From positions 1 through 53,291 of the forward strand of contig JAFYWV010000080.1 in the NCBI GenBank assembly GCA_017546505.1: a stretch of 53,291 bases of DNA. The letters run 5' to 3'. This document shows, piece after piece, positions 16,150 through 25,336 of this stretch. This DNA comes from Bacteroidaceae bacterium (GTDB lineage: Bacteria > Bacteroidota > Bacteroidia > Bacteroidales > Bacteroidaceae). Position 1 is the stretch's first letter, and each line of letters begins with the position of its first letter. The notes beneath the pieces were generated by a model that ran no database searches, was not told where the DNA came from, and worked only from the letters and a program-made list of their open reading frames with translations. Position numbers and translations under genes: made by a program.

Positions 16150-16785
16150 ATGAAAAACAGACTACTCCTTGCCGGTGCTATGTTATGGTGCGGATGCATA
16201 GCGGCCGCAACATTGGAAACGACTCCACAGGACAGCACACGCACAAAGAAGATGGAGATAAAGATGATGGACGGCAAAAATACCGGACTCATCGAAAAAC
16301 AGAACAGGAAAGCTGTGTCAATAAAAGAGATGATGAAGATTGACAAGAGCAACCCCAAAGATATCGGTGCGCCTGAAATAGAAAACCCGAAGCAGACAGA
16401 GAGCAAGAACAGCGCCGAGGAGATGAAGAATATGGCAAAGAGAGAGGGTAACAAACCTACAATAAAAAACATAAAGCCAAAGGTGAGCTACCCCACTTAC
16501 CCGGGCGGCAACGTTGCCATAAGGGAGTTTGTGAGAAAGAACCAGCAGTATCCCAAGGAGTGCAAGCGCGAGCGCCTCAGGGGCAGAGTTGAGGTGATAA
16601 TTGCCATTGCCCCAGATGGCACCCCACACAGCGCAACAATCTCAAAAAGCAGTGACAACGTTTATATGGATGCCGAGGCGCTACGCATTGCCGAGCTGAT
16701 GCCCCGATGGACTCCGGCCGAGGAGAGCGAGGACCCACAAGGAACAGAATGTGTGATTTTTGTTAACTTCAGACCGGGAAGGTGA
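16150..16785 (+). CDS. TonB C-terminal-domain protein with signal peptide (211 aa)
   Basis: Start at ATG 16150 (MKNRLLLAGAMLWCGCIAAA), giving a signal peptide; a GTG three codons upstream is less likely. Residues 30-115 are charged and Lys-rich. Residues about 120-210 match a TonB C-terminal domain (YPTYPGGNVAIREFVRKN, LRGRVEVIIAIAPDGTP, DAEALRIAELMPRWTPA). Typical TonB has an N-terminal membrane anchor and Pro-rich spacer, which this protein lacks, so it is probably one of the periplasmic TonB-domain proteins frequent in Bacteroidetes rather than the energy transducer itself. The exact role is unknown. A convergent terminator separates it from sufE. Confidence 0.8.
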   Translation: MKNRLLLAGAMLWCGCIAAATLETTPQDSTRTKKMEIKMMDGKNTGLIEKQNRKAVSIKEMMKIDKSNPKDIGAPEIENPKQTESKNSAEEMKNMAKREGNKPTIKNIKPKVSYPTYPGGNVAIREFVRKNQQYPKECKRERLRGRVEVIIAIAPDGTPHSATISKSSDNVYMDAEALRIAELMPRWTPAEESEDPQGTECVIFVNFRPGR

Positions 16786-16796
16786 AAGCTCGTACC

Positions 16797-16863
16797 AACG
16801 AGCGAAACGTAAAGCTTGCTTTAGCGTTTCACAGCTAGTGCAGTTGAGGTTCAAGCACGCAAA
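16797..16863. repeat. Dispersed intergenic repeat B, copy 2
   Basis: Related to 2854-2915: ACGAGCGAAACGTAAAGCTTGC...TTTAGCGTTTC...AGTGCAG. It lies directly after the TonB-domain gene stop and before its terminator. Confidence 0.55.
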
Positions 16864-16877
16864 GTGTGGTTAAAACG

Positions 16878-16926
16878 GAAAACCAAAAGCACGAAGATTG
16901 TAACAATCTTCGTGCTTTTGGTTTTC
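16878..16926. terminator. Convergent terminator between the TonB-domain gene and sufE
   Basis: A perfect 23-bp stem with a 3-nt loop, A-rich on the left and T-rich on the right (GAAAACC...GGTTTTC). It can work on both strands and closes the seven-gene minus-strand run that ends with sufE. Confidence 0.85.
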
Positions 16927-16955
16927 ACATTTCACTTTTCACCTTTCAGTTCAAC

Positions 16956-17381
16956 TCAGTTCTTTGCTTTGAAAGCAAGGGCATAGAGCTTCATCTGTTT
17001 TATCATTGCCAAAAGGCCGTTGCTTCTTGTCGGTGAAAGGTGCTCCTTCAGGCCGATGGCCTCGACAAAATAGGGCTCATTATCGAGAATTTCATCGGGT
17101 GTCCTGCCCGAATAGACTTTAATCAGCAATGAAACAATGCCCTTCACTATCAACGCATCACTCTCGGCACGAAAAAAAACTTTACCATCAACAAAATCGG
17201 CCTGTAGCCACACACGGCTCTGGCAACCTTCGATAAGATTGTTATCGGTCTTATACTCGGCGGGCAACGGTTCCTGCTCACCGCCAAGGTCTATGAGCAA
17301 CTGGTAGCGGTCGAGCCAATCATCAAAATCGTTGAACTCGAGAATTATTTCATCCTGTATCTCTTTTATTGTAGCCATCAT
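16956..17381 (-). CDS. sufE: SufE-type Fe-S assembly sulfur acceptor (141 aa)
   Basis: SufE takes persulfide from a SufS-type cysteine desulfurase for Fe-S cluster assembly. Seen: the acceptor Cys in IEGCQSRVWLQ (about residues 50-60), the helical GIVSLLIKVYSGRTPDEIL, and the C-terminal LSPTRSNGLLAMI; the length is typical. ATG 17381 overlaps the TGA of the upstream M28 gene (ATGA), suggesting translational coupling; a second ATG immediately follows. It is the last gene of the minus-strand run and is followed by a strong terminator. No sufS is present in the window. Confidence 0.92.
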   Translation of the reverse strand: MMATIKEIQDEIILEFNDFDDWLDRYQLLIDLGGEQEPLPAEYKTDNNLIEGCQSRVWLQADFVDGKVFFRAESDALIVKGIVSLLIKVYSGRTPDEILDNEPYFVEAIGLKEHLSPTRSNGLLAMIKQMKLYALAFKAKN

Positions 17382-18409
17382 TTCTCGTTGTAAATTACTG
17401 TGAGCACTGTCTGACCGACAGCCTTGAGAGTGCCGGCATCAATCCAGTCCATATTATCCTTCATTGTGTGGTGGTGAGCACCAAAACCGTTAGGGCTTTC
17501 GGGGTCGTAGTTTATTATGTCAATACAAGGTATGCCGGCTGTGCTGTTGACATAGAAATGGTCGTCAGTGATTGCACCGCCCTCTTCTTTGACGAAATAG
17601 TCCGAGTATCCGGCTTTCTTGGCCCATCGCCACACTTTATCAACGACATTCGCTGCAAAGTACATTGAATAGGACTCTTGATGGAATGCCGAATTGGGTG
17701 CACCGACAATGTCGAGCAGAATGCCGTATCTTGGGCTATAGCCGGGCGTGTGAGGGAAATAGGCCCAGTATTGCGAGCCCAAAGCCCAAGAGTGCCTGTT
17801 TGTATGGTGTTTCTCCACATCATTCTCGTGAAGTCCATAGTCCTCGGCATCAAAAAGGATTATATCAACACCCACCGTAGATGGCACTGACGAAAGTTGG
17901 CGTGCCACCTCGAGCAAGACACCCACTCCACTGCCGCCATCATTTGCGCCTGGAATCGGTTTGTAGTGGTTTGCCTTGTCCGGGTCGGAGTCGGCCCAAG
18001 GACGGGTATCCCAATGGGCGCAGAGCATTACACGCTCCTGCTTTTCGGGGGCAAACTGCGCTATGATGTTGCGTGCCTTGAAGGCATCGCCATTGTATGC
18101 TTTCAATTCCATCTCCTGCTCAATCACATCGGCACCGTATGAACGCAACTTGGCAACAAGCCAATCGCCACATTTGCGGTGAGTTGCACTACCGGGAACA
18201 CGAGGACCAAAGGCTACCTGACGGGCCACAAAGCTATAAGCGCTGTCGGCATCGAAGATGGGGACAATAGCGAGTGGCTCAACAGTTTGTTGAGCACCCG
18301 GCTGTGTTGTTTCAACGGACGATGGTTTTTCAACGGCACTATCCTTGGGAGCACCGCCGCAATTTGCAAAAAGCAGTGCAAAAAGCAATGTATAGACTTT
18401 ATACATCAT
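17378..18409 (-). CDS. M28-family lipoprotein, glutaminyl-peptide cyclotransferase-like (343 aa)
   Basis: Probably a periplasmic zinc enzyme that converts N-terminal Gln of exported proteins to pyroglutamate. Seen: an N-terminal hydrophobic stretch ending LLFANCGG (lipoprotein-type Cys); zinc-site segments CAHWDTRPWAD, IPGANDGGSGVGVLLEVA and FDAEDYG; and the C-terminal HHHTMKDNMDWID, which resembles the HTMxDN motif of glutaminyl cyclases. M28 aminopeptidases share the fold, so peptidase activity is the alternative. It starts 3 bp after cysS and overlaps sufE by 4 bp. Several exported proteins in this window have Gln right after AxA, which is what such an enzyme would modify. Confidence 0.75.
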   Translation of the reverse strand: MMYKVYTLLFALLFANCGGAPKDSAVEKPSSVETTQPGAQQTVEPLAIVPIFDADSAYSFVARQVAFGPRVPGSATHRKCGDWLVAKLRSYGADVIEQEMELKAYNGDAFKARNIIAQFAPEKQERVMLCAHWDTRPWADSDPDKANHYKPIPGANDGGSGVGVLLEVARQLSSVPSTVGVDIILFDAEDYGLHENDVEKHHTNRHSWALGSQYWAYFPHTPGYSPRYGILLDIVGAPNSAFHQESYSMYFAANVVDKVWRWAKKAGYSDYFVKEEGGAITDDHFYVNSTAGIPCIDIINYDPESPNGFGAHHHTMKDNMDWIDAGTLKAVGQTVLTVIYNEK

Positions 18410-18412
18410 TGC

Positions 18413-19888
18413 TCAACGGTTTAGTCTCCAGGTTGCGCCGTCCTTGCCATCCTTAACCTCGAAGCCGAGAGCAGCAAGTTCGTCGCGTATCTTGTCACTG
18501 GTTGCCCAGTCCTTGTTTGCCTTTGCCACCTGACGCTGCTGCAAGAGCATATCGACAACCTTGCCGAAAGCCTCTTCGCGTGCGCTGTTGGAGCCTTGCT
18601 CCTCGCGCAAGCCAAGTATATCGAACGCGAAAAGATGGAACACCTCCTTGAGCTCGGCAAGGTCGGCCTCACTGATTGTCGCTTTCTTGTCGGCCAACTG
18701 GTTGATGGCACGCGAAGCATCGAAAAGGTGTGAGATGACCTGAGCTGTGTTCATATCGTCGTTCATTGCATCGTAGCACTTGTTGCGCAACTCCTTGACA
18801 TCGACGGTTGTCTCGCCCGTTGCCACCAGACCGCCGAGAGTCTTGTATGCCTCGAGCAAGCGTTGCATTCCCTTCTCGGCAGCCTGCAGAGCCTCGTTGC
18901 TGAAATCGACAGTGCTGCGGTAGTGTGCCTGGAGAATGAAGAAGCGGATGGTCATTGGAGTGTAGGCCTGTGTCAAGAGCTTGTGAGAACCGTTGAAGAA
19001 TTCGTCGAGCGTGATGAAGTTACCCAACGACTTGCCCATCTTTGTTCCGTTGATGGTTATCATATTGTTGTGCATCCAATACTTGACAACATTATGTCCC
19101 ATAGCTGCCATTCCCTGTGCTATCTCGCACTCGTGGTGCGGGAATACAAGGTCCATTCCGCCACCGTGAATATCGAACTGCTCGCCAAGATACTTGCGTC
19201 CCATTGCCGTACACTCACAGTGCCAGCCGGGGAAACCGTTGCTCCAGGGCGATGGCCAACGCATAATATGCTCGGGCTGTGCGCACTTCCAAAGGGCAAA
19301 ATCGGCAGGATTGCGTTTTTCGTCCTGGCCATCGAGCTCGCGTGTGGTGTTCAGGACATCATCAAGATTGCGCCCCGAAAGAATGCCGTACTTGTGTGCC
19401 TTGTCATATTTTGCAACATCGAAATATACTGAGCCCTGACTCTCGTAGGCAAAGCCGTTGTCGAGGATTTCCTTGACAAGTTCAATCTGCTCAATGATAT
19501 GCCCCGATGCGTGAGGTTCGATGCTTGGCGGCAGGACATTGAGCGCGTCCATCACCTTGTGATAGTGGAGCGTGTACTGCTGCACAACCTCCATTGGCTC
19601 AATCTGCTCAAGACGTGCTTTTTTTGCAATCTTATCCTCGCCTTCGTCGGCATCGTGCTCAAGGTGACCCACATCGGTTATGTTACGCACGTAGCGCACC
19701 TTGTAGCCGAGGTTCTGCAAGTAACGGAACAATACGTCGAATGTGATTGCCGGACGTGCGTGACCAAGATGGGCCGGTCCATAGACTGTCGGGCCGCACA
19801 CATAGAGTCCCACATTGGGGGCATTAAGTGGCTCGAACAACTCTTTCTTGCGAGAGAGTGTGTTGTATATCATAAATTTGTTTTCCAT
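18413..19888 (-). CDS. cysS: Cysteinyl-tRNA synthetase (491 aa)
   Basis: Charges tRNA-Cys. Seen: the class I HIGH motif as HLGH at residues 40-43, the preceding zinc ligand Cys31 in YVCGPTVYG, further zinc-site residues in [10 protein letters not shown], the KMSKS-type loop [10 protein letters not shown] near residue 275, and a C-terminal helical anticodon-binding part. Length is normal. An internal ATG ([10 protein letters not shown]) five codons in is a possible alternative start. It lies 24 bp after the Ig-like lipoprotein gene and 3 bp before the M28 gene. Confidence 0.97.
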   Translation of the reverse strand: MENKFMIYNTLSRKKELFEPLNAPNVGLYVCGPTVYGPAHLGHARPAITFDVLFRYLQNLGYKVRYVRNITDVGHLEHDADEGEDKIAKKARLEQIEPMEVVQQYTLHYHKVMDALNVLPPSIEPHASGHIIEQIELVKEILDNGFAYESQGSVYFDVAKYDKAHKYGILSGRNLDDVLNTTRELDGQDEKRNPADFALWKCAQPEHIMRWPSPWSNGFPGWHCECTAMGRKYLGEQFDIHGGGMDLVFPHHECEIAQGMAAMGHNVVKYWMHNNMITINGTKMGKSLGNFITLDEFFNGSHKLLTQAYTPMTIRFFILQAHYRSTVDFSNEALQAAEKGMQRLLEAYKTLGGLVATGETTVDVKELRNKCYDAMNDDMNTAQVISHLFDASRAINQLADKKATISEADLAELKEVFHLFAFDILGLREEQGSNSAREEAFGKVVDMLLQQRQVAKANKDWATSDKIRDELAALGFEVKDGKDGATWRLNR

Positions 19889-19912
19889 ATCTTTTATTAT
19901 GTTGTAAGCTGG

Positions 19913-21835
19913 TTATTTAAAATTTCGTGTTGCGTTGCGGTTGCGTTTGCGACGCTCCTTGTCCGGTTTCTGCTTTGTTATCTCAAGCGGTTTCTGCTCG
20001 TTTAGCGGAGCTGTTATATCCCAATCGTCCTGTGTATATTCAAAGAGCGCACGCAGGTCGAGTGAGTGGTGATAGTAGTAGACACTCTCGGGCTGCAGAC
20101 CTTTTTCATATTCACCCGTATCCCACTTTCCATTACCGTTGGCGTCAACGATAAGCCGCATAAAGTATTTGCCCGGTTTTATAAAATAGAATGAACAGTG
20201 CCCATCTATGGTTTTTTGCTCCTTTACAATGCTCTCACGTTGGTCGAGCAGTTGCAGAATGCCGTTATCCCCAACACCGGCTATGTTCACATAGAGCACT
20301 GCATATTCATCGAGTGACTTGAAAGATATTTCACGCGAGAATTTTTCGGACACACCACCATAAAGGCCTTTGAATGCTGCCGAATCGGCTGTCACAAGAT
20401 ATTTCTGCTCGGGGCGCCACTCGGCGAAAAGCTCATAGCTGCGGATGTTTGCAGTATCTTGTCGAAGAATACGCTCCATCGGTATTTGGACAGAATCCAC
20501 TACCATAGAGACTGTTATTGCCGAGGTATCTACAGAGAGCAATGGTTCATCGAAAGTAAACTTGCACACATTATTGATGTCCATTGACGCTGCACCGCTG
20601 AAACGCAGTGGCAGAACTTTGGTCTTGGGGATATATGCAGGCGGATTGTTCTCGTCATAACCGGCTTCACGCTTGGCTTTACGCATAAAGGCCTTTACAT
20701 CATCCTCGTACTTCTTCTGCTGTTGCTCCTGCACAGTAGCCCAACGTCTCCTGGACGAGATGCTCAGTGTGTCGTGACGGTCCACGACCTTTCCCGAGTC
20801 GTCAACGACCTTGTATGTGAGTTTCAGCGCCAAAGTATCATTGCGATAGAGCATCGAGTCCTTGAGCCAATATACCAGTGTATCCATTCTGGCATTTTTT
20901 TCAAGCACATAGGCATCGGTAAAATCAAAGCCGAGCCCTTCGAGTTGTGGCAACTCTTCATTGGGTGCTGCAAAAAAGAACGTCAGTTTATTATGCGGGT
21001 CGCGTGTCTGCTTTATGAGATATTGAGTAACAAAGGACTCATTAAACACGCGAAGTATGAGGTCATCGGGCATAAAACGTGTGTAGTTGACAAAGCGCAC
21101 CGTGTCGATGGTGGTGCTGTCGCGCCAGATTGTATCGGGGCGTACAGCAGGGGCTGCCGTAGGCTCAACGATGGTAGGGAGCCAGGCTATCGCCTCGCTC
21201 TTCTGGTCGAACAAGAAGTTCTGGTTGGCATCGGAGAGTGCATATACACGATACTTGCCCGGTGCAATACCTTTTATCGTGAAACGGCCACGTGAGTCGG
21301 TGCGCGAGACACGCTCAAAAGGCAACTTTGTAAATGCGCTGTCGTCGAGACAAGAGTGCAGACCAACAACGACACCCTTGATTGGTTCAAGATTCTCGGC
21401 ATTGAGCACTGTTCCCGAAACGGCGAATGTATCGACCTCTGTTCCGGTTGAAAAGACGTATGCAAAGTTCTCAAAAGGATTGCCTTCGTTGTTATCCACT
21501 ATCGAATTGCCGAAATCTATCGAATAGGTGGTGTTGGGTTTCAAGGTGTCGAACAGTTCAACGGTTACCTTTTTTCCACTGTATTTAATCTCGGGCATCT
21601 GCTGTTGAGGCGGAGAGACGACAACGCTCTCATAGGCTTTCTCCAAGGTTACATTCTCATCGAATTCCATTGTAATCTTGGCTGTCTGCACACCTGTTGC
21701 ATTCAACGCAGGAGTAGCCTTGAGAAGAACCGGGGGCTCTTCGTCATAAGGACCACCATCAGGCGTTCCGATACTGGCACAAGCTACAAACAGAAGTGCC
21801 AACAATAGCGACATTACAATTTCCTTGATTTTCAT
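19913..21835 (-). CDS. Ig-like-domain lipoprotein (640 aa)
   Basis: The N-terminus MKIKEIVMSLLLALLFVACAS is a lipoprotein signal with Cys after VA. A bacterial Ig-like domain (Ig_5 type) covers about 35-135 (ATPALNATGVQTAKITMEFDEN, LKPNTTYSIDFGNSI), followed by a carboxypeptidase-regulatory-like segment (GRFTIKGIAPGKYRVYAL) and an EF-hand-like Asp-rich loop (DANGNGKWDTG) near 580. The C-terminus is very basic (KQKPDKERRKRNRNATR). Proteins of this layout are widely conserved in Bacteroidetes; I know no defined function. ATG overlaps the stop of the GH3-like gene by one base (TAATG), indicating coupling. Confidence 0.82.
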   Translation of the reverse strand: MKIKEIVMSLLLALLFVACASIGTPDGGPYDEEPPVLLKATPALNATGVQTAKITMEFDENVTLEKAYESVVVSPPQQQMPEIKYSGKKVTVELFDTLKPNTTYSIDFGNSIVDNNEGNPFENFAYVFSTGTEVDTFAVSGTVLNAENLEPIKGVVVGLHSCLDDSAFTKLPFERVSRTDSRGRFTIKGIAPGKYRVYALSDANQNFLFDQKSEAIAWLPTIVEPTAAPAVRPDTIWRDSTTIDTVRFVNYTRFMPDDLILRVFNESFVTQYLIKQTRDPHNKLTFFFAAPNEELPQLEGLGFDFTDAYVLEKNARMDTLVYWLKDSMLYRNDTLALKLTYKVVDDSGKVVDRHDTLSISSRRRWATVQEQQQKKYEDDVKAFMRKAKREAGYDENNPPAYIPKTKVLPLRFSGAASMDINNVCKFTFDEPLLSVDTSAITVSMVVDSVQIPMERILRQDTANIRSYELFAEWRPEQKYLVTADSAAFKGLYGGVSEKFSREISFKSLDEYAVLYVNIAGVGDNGILQLLDQRESIVKEQKTIDGHCSFYFIKPGKYFMRLIVDANGNGKWDTGEYEKGLQPESVYYYHHSLDLRALFEYTQDDWDITAPLNEQKPLEITKQKPDKERRKRNRNATRNFK

Positions 21836-23349
21836 TATTTGTTCATCTCAAGTAGTTCTTCAATATGTTGACGGCTGTTACTCAAACGTGGCACTTTGTG
21901 CTGACCGCCCAGTTTTCCTTTGCTTTTCAGCCAATCGCTGAAAAGATGTTCGCGCGCAACGACAAGTTCAAGCTGCTGCATTGTCTTGTTCTTATACCGC
22001 TTGGCCTCGTAGTCGGAATTTATCTGTTGCAGGGTTGTGTCCAATATCTGTGCAAAGGTTTCAACCGATGTAGGCGGCTCGGCAAACTCTATGAGCCACT
22101 GATGACGGCACTGTGCATTGGCATCCATAAACACCGGCGCAGCGGTGTAATCGAGAACTTTAGCCCCTGTCTCACTGCAAGCCTTTTCCAGGCCTTTCTC
22201 GGCATTCTCCACAATCAGCTCCTCACCAAAGGCATTGATATAGTGTTTTGTGCGCCCCGAGATAACAATCTTATAGGGGTCTTTGCTCGTAAAACGCACT
22301 GTATCACCAATCATATAACGCCATAGACCGCACGATGTAGATATGAGCATTGCATAGTTCTTGCCGACCTCGACCTCCCAAAGCGGCAACACGCGCGGGC
22401 TTGGTGAACCGATGTCCTCAAAAGGTATGAATTCGTAAAATGTATCATAGTCAATCATAAGCAACATTGCCGGGTCGAGCGGGTCGTTCTGTATTCCAAA
22501 GAAGCCCTCACTGGCGTTGTATGTCTCGACATACTTCATATTGCTGTTGCGTATGAGCTGGTGATACTGCTTGCGATAGGGTGTGAAGGCCACACCTCCG
22601 TGGAAAAAGACCTCGAGATTAGGCCATACCTCATCGACACTGCTCTTGCCGGTGACATCGAGCAAATGCTTGAGCACAGCCATCATCCAGGAGGGGACTC
22701 CGGAGAGGTTGGTTACATTCTTGACAGAGGCGCTGCGGGCAATCTTGTCCATCTTCTCCTCAAAGTCGCCCAAAAGAGCAATCTCTTTCTTTGGAACACG
22801 CAGCATATTCACAAATGGGCTGCAATTCTCAATGAGTATTGCGCTCAAATCGCCGACAAGACTGTTGTGCAAATTGTAGTTGGGGGAATGGCTGCCACCC
22901 AAAATAAGTGCACGGCCAGAGAGGATGCGACTATCGGGATTATTGGCCACGTAGGTTGCAACTACATCAAAGCCACCTTTATAGTGCACATTCTGCAACC
23001 CTGTGGGGGTAACAGGAATGAACTTGCTCTTGTCGTTGGTTGTGCCGGAGGATTTTGCAAACCACTTGCAACCACCTTTCCAAAGAACATCCCTCTCGCC
23101 ACGACGCATACGGTCGATGTAGCCCTTCAACGTTTCATAATCCTGAACACCTACCTGCTTGGCAAACTGCTCGTACTGTGTTATATCGGAATAGTTATGC
23201 TTTATACCCCATTCGGTAGAAACAGCCTCACCGACAAGGCGTTTCAGCACATCGCGCTGAATAGCCTCGGTGGCGGTTGCATATCTTTCTATTTTCTTCA
23301 CCCTACCATTAAAGAGGGGCTTTGCAAATGGTGTCAAATTCATAATCAA
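21835..23349 (-). CDS. GH3 auxin-responsive-promoter family protein (504 aa)
   Basis: A member of the adenylate-forming superfamily related to plant GH3 acyl-acid amido synthetases. Seen: the ATP loop FAKSSGTTNDKSKFIP (about 95-110), GGFDVVATYVANNPDSRILSG, YNASEGFFGIQ (about 275), and the C-terminal domain signature GRTKHYINAFGEELIVENAE. The bacterial substrate is unknown; acyl-amino-acid conjugation is an inference from plants. It starts at 23349 or at the ATG two codons later (MNLTPFAKP). Gene context: dsbD 48 bp upstream and an overlapping Ig-like lipoprotein gene downstream. Confidence 0.88.
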   Translation of the reverse strand: MIMNLTPFAKPLFNGRVKKIERYATATEAIQRDVLKRLVGEAVSTEWGIKHNYSDITQYEQFAKQVGVQDYETLKGYIDRMRRGERDVLWKGGCKWFAKSSGTTNDKSKFIPVTPTGLQNVHYKGGFDVVATYVANNPDSRILSGRALILGGSHSPNYNLHNSLVGDLSAILIENCSPFVNMLRVPKKEIALLGDFEEKMDKIARSASVKNVTNLSGVPSWMMAVLKHLLDVTGKSSVDEVWPNLEVFFHGGVAFTPYRKQYHQLIRNSNMKYVETYNASEGFFGIQNDPLDPAMLLMIDYDTFYEFIPFEDIGSPSPRVLPLWEVEVGKNYAMLISTSCGLWRYMIGDTVRFTSKDPYKIVISGRTKHYINAFGEELIVENAEKGLEKACSETGAKVLDYTAAPVFMDANAQCRHQWLIEFAEPPTSVETFAQILDTTLQQINSDYEAKRYKNKTMQQLELVVAREHLFSDWLKSKGKLGGQHKVPRLSNSRQHIEELLEMNK

Positions 23350-23397
23350 TCACTATATCATTACCGTTGCACCAACGGAGAAGAAACAGCAACGGTG

Positions 23398-25314
23398 TTA
23401 CCTCTTATAATTTTTCAAACCCTCTTTGAGGAAGTCAACAAAATCACCGACATCTTTCTTGAATGCGAAAGAGCCGTTCAAAGGCTGTCCATTAGAGTCG
23501 ACAAGTACATAGAATGGCTGTGAAAGTTCACCGAATTTATGTTGCTGCAGATAGCTCCATTTTTCACCGACCTCGTTATATTCCAAACCATCCTTGCCCA
23601 CAAAAGGTTCATCAAGGAGTGCTCTGTCATCGACATAAAGAGAAGCGACAATGTAGTCCTTTTGCAAAATATCAAGCACGGCAGCCTCGCCAAGCACCGC
23701 TGTCTCCATCTCGCGGCAGTTCACACAGCCGTGACCGGTAAAGTCGAGGAAGATTGGCTTGTTCTGCTCACGGCTCATACGGATTGCCTCATCATAATCG
23801 TGGGTGTCCGATTTGAATGTATTGTCATACATACTGAAATCCTGTGTGAACATTGGTGGAGCAAATGCACTGATAGCTTTACAAGGCGCACCCCACAGAC
23901 CAGGTATCATATATACGGCAAAAGCAAATGACAACAGTGCACCAAAGAAGCCTGTAACACTTGTATTCCTGTCGCTGGGGTCGTCGTGTGGCATACGGAT
24001 TATCTTCAGCAGATACATACCAAGAAGGATGAACAGGCCAATCCACAAAGCAAGGAATGTCTCACGGTCAAGGATGCCCCATCCCTTTGTAAGGTCGGCA
24101 ACAGAAAGGAACTTCAAGGCGAATGCAATTTCAACAAAGCCAAGAACAACCTTTATGGTATTCATCCAACCGCCTGAGCGCGGTGTCTGCTTGAGCAATG
24201 AGGGGAAGATTGCAAAGAGTGTGAAAGGCAATGCAAGTGAAAGGGCAAAGCCGAACATACCGACCGCCGGAGCAAAGATATCGCCCGAAGTCGCTGTCTC
24301 AACAAGCAGGAAACCGATGATTGGACCTGTGCAAGAGAATGACACCAATGCAAGCGTGAAAGCCATAAGGAAGATGCTGAGCATACCTGTGGTGTTGCCG
24401 GCCTTTTCATCGACCTTGTTTGTCCAGGATGATGGCAACTTGATTTCAAAGCCACCAAGGAACGAAGCACCGAAGACAAGCAACATAAGGAAGAAGAATA
24501 CATTGAAGAATGCATTGGTTGCAAGCTCGTTGAGGGCCGCAGGACCAAAAATCAAAGTCACTGCAAGACCAAGCAACAGATAGATTACCACGATTGATGC
24601 ACCGTATATCAAAGCCTCGCGAACCGCCTCTTTCTTGGCCTTTGAACGCTTGAGGAAGAAACTCACTGTCATTGGAATGATTGGCCACACGCAAGGAGTG
24701 AGCAATGCCAGCAATCCACCACCGAAACCAAGAATAAAGGTTACCCAAATTGATGAATGGCTGCTCTTCTTTGGCATCTCGACAGGTGACCAAGGGTCAA
24801 TCTCTGCATCGGCAGGCTTTGACTCGGCAACAACCTCTGATGCTGCATCACCCTCGCCAACCTGTGCAGCGGGTGCCACTGCAACCTCGCCGTTGGAGAT
24901 TGTAAAGTCGTAACGGCCGGGAACGCAACCCATTGCACCGCACGACTGGTAGTGCAAAGTACCTTTCATAAAGAAGTTCTCATCAAGAACTTTGATTTTT
25001 TGAGCAAAAACAGCATACTCCTCAAAGTATGTCACCTGCATATTGAACACAGATTCATATTTTGACATTGGCTCTTCAAGCGGAACGAGTTCGCCGACAA
25101 GTTCAACGCCCTCGAGCTCTGAGAACTTCACATAGGTAGGCTTTGGGCCGCCCTTGGGAATATCGGTCGAGTACATATAGTACCCCGGTTCTATTTCTGC
25201 AATAAACTCAATAACACCCTCGGGAGTAACCTCGTGAGTAACTCTAACCGGTTGCTGCGCACCTGCCTGCAACGCTATCACAAACAGGAATAATGACAAA
25301 AACAATCTTTTCAT
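23398..25314 (-). CDS. dsbD: Thiol:disulfide interchange protein DsbD-type (638 aa)
   Basis: Moves electrons from cytoplasmic thioredoxin across the inner membrane to periplasmic thiols. The signal peptide ends QAGA|Q. The N-terminal DsbD-alpha domain spans about 25-160 with the Cys pair CGAMGC; eight or so membrane segments (about 195-470) carry the conserved Cys in LLTPCVWPIIP and SFSCTGPIIG; the C-terminal thioredoxin-like domain has CVNC at 530-533 (TGHGCVNCREME). All six functional cysteines are present. Length is slightly above E. coli DsbD. It follows rsmF by 22 bp and may be in one operon. Confidence 0.95.
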   Translation of the reverse strand: MKRLFLSLFLFVIALQAGAQQPVRVTHEVTPEGVIEFIAEIEPGYYMYSTDIPKGGPKPTYVKFSELEGVELVGELVPLEEPMSKYESVFNMQVTYFEEYAVFAQKIKVLDENFFMKGTLHYQSCGAMGCVPGRYDFTISNGEVAVAPAAQVGEGDAASEVVAESKPADAEIDPWSPVEMPKKSSHSSIWVTFILGFGGGLLALLTPCVWPIIPMTVSFFLKRSKAKKEAVREALIYGASIVVIYLLLGLAVTLIFGPAALNELATNAFFNVFFFLMLLVFGASFLGGFEIKLPSSWTNKVDEKAGNTTGMLSIFLMAFTLALVSFSCTGPIIGFLLVETATSGDIFAPAVGMFGFALSLALPFTLFAIFPSLLKQTPRSGGWMNTIKVVLGFVEIAFALKFLSVADLTKGWGILDRETFLALWIGLFILLGMYLLKIIRMPHDDPSDRNTSVTGFFGALLSFAFAVYMIPGLWGAPCKAISAFAPPMFTQDFSMYDNTFKSDTHDYDEAIRMSREQNKPIFLDFTGHGCVNCREMETAVLGEAAVLDILQKDYIVASLYVDDRALLDEPFVGKDGLEYNEVGEKWSYLQQHKFGELSQPFYVLVDSNGQPLNGSFAFKKDVGDFVDFLKEGLKNYKR

Positions 25315-25336
25315 TTCTATATTTTTTATTCGTTTT

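Noticed and set aside
22561-23523. A 320-codon plus-strand frame opposite the GH3-like and dsbD genes
   Set aside because: Spans two well-supported opposite-strand genes and has no recognisable domain.
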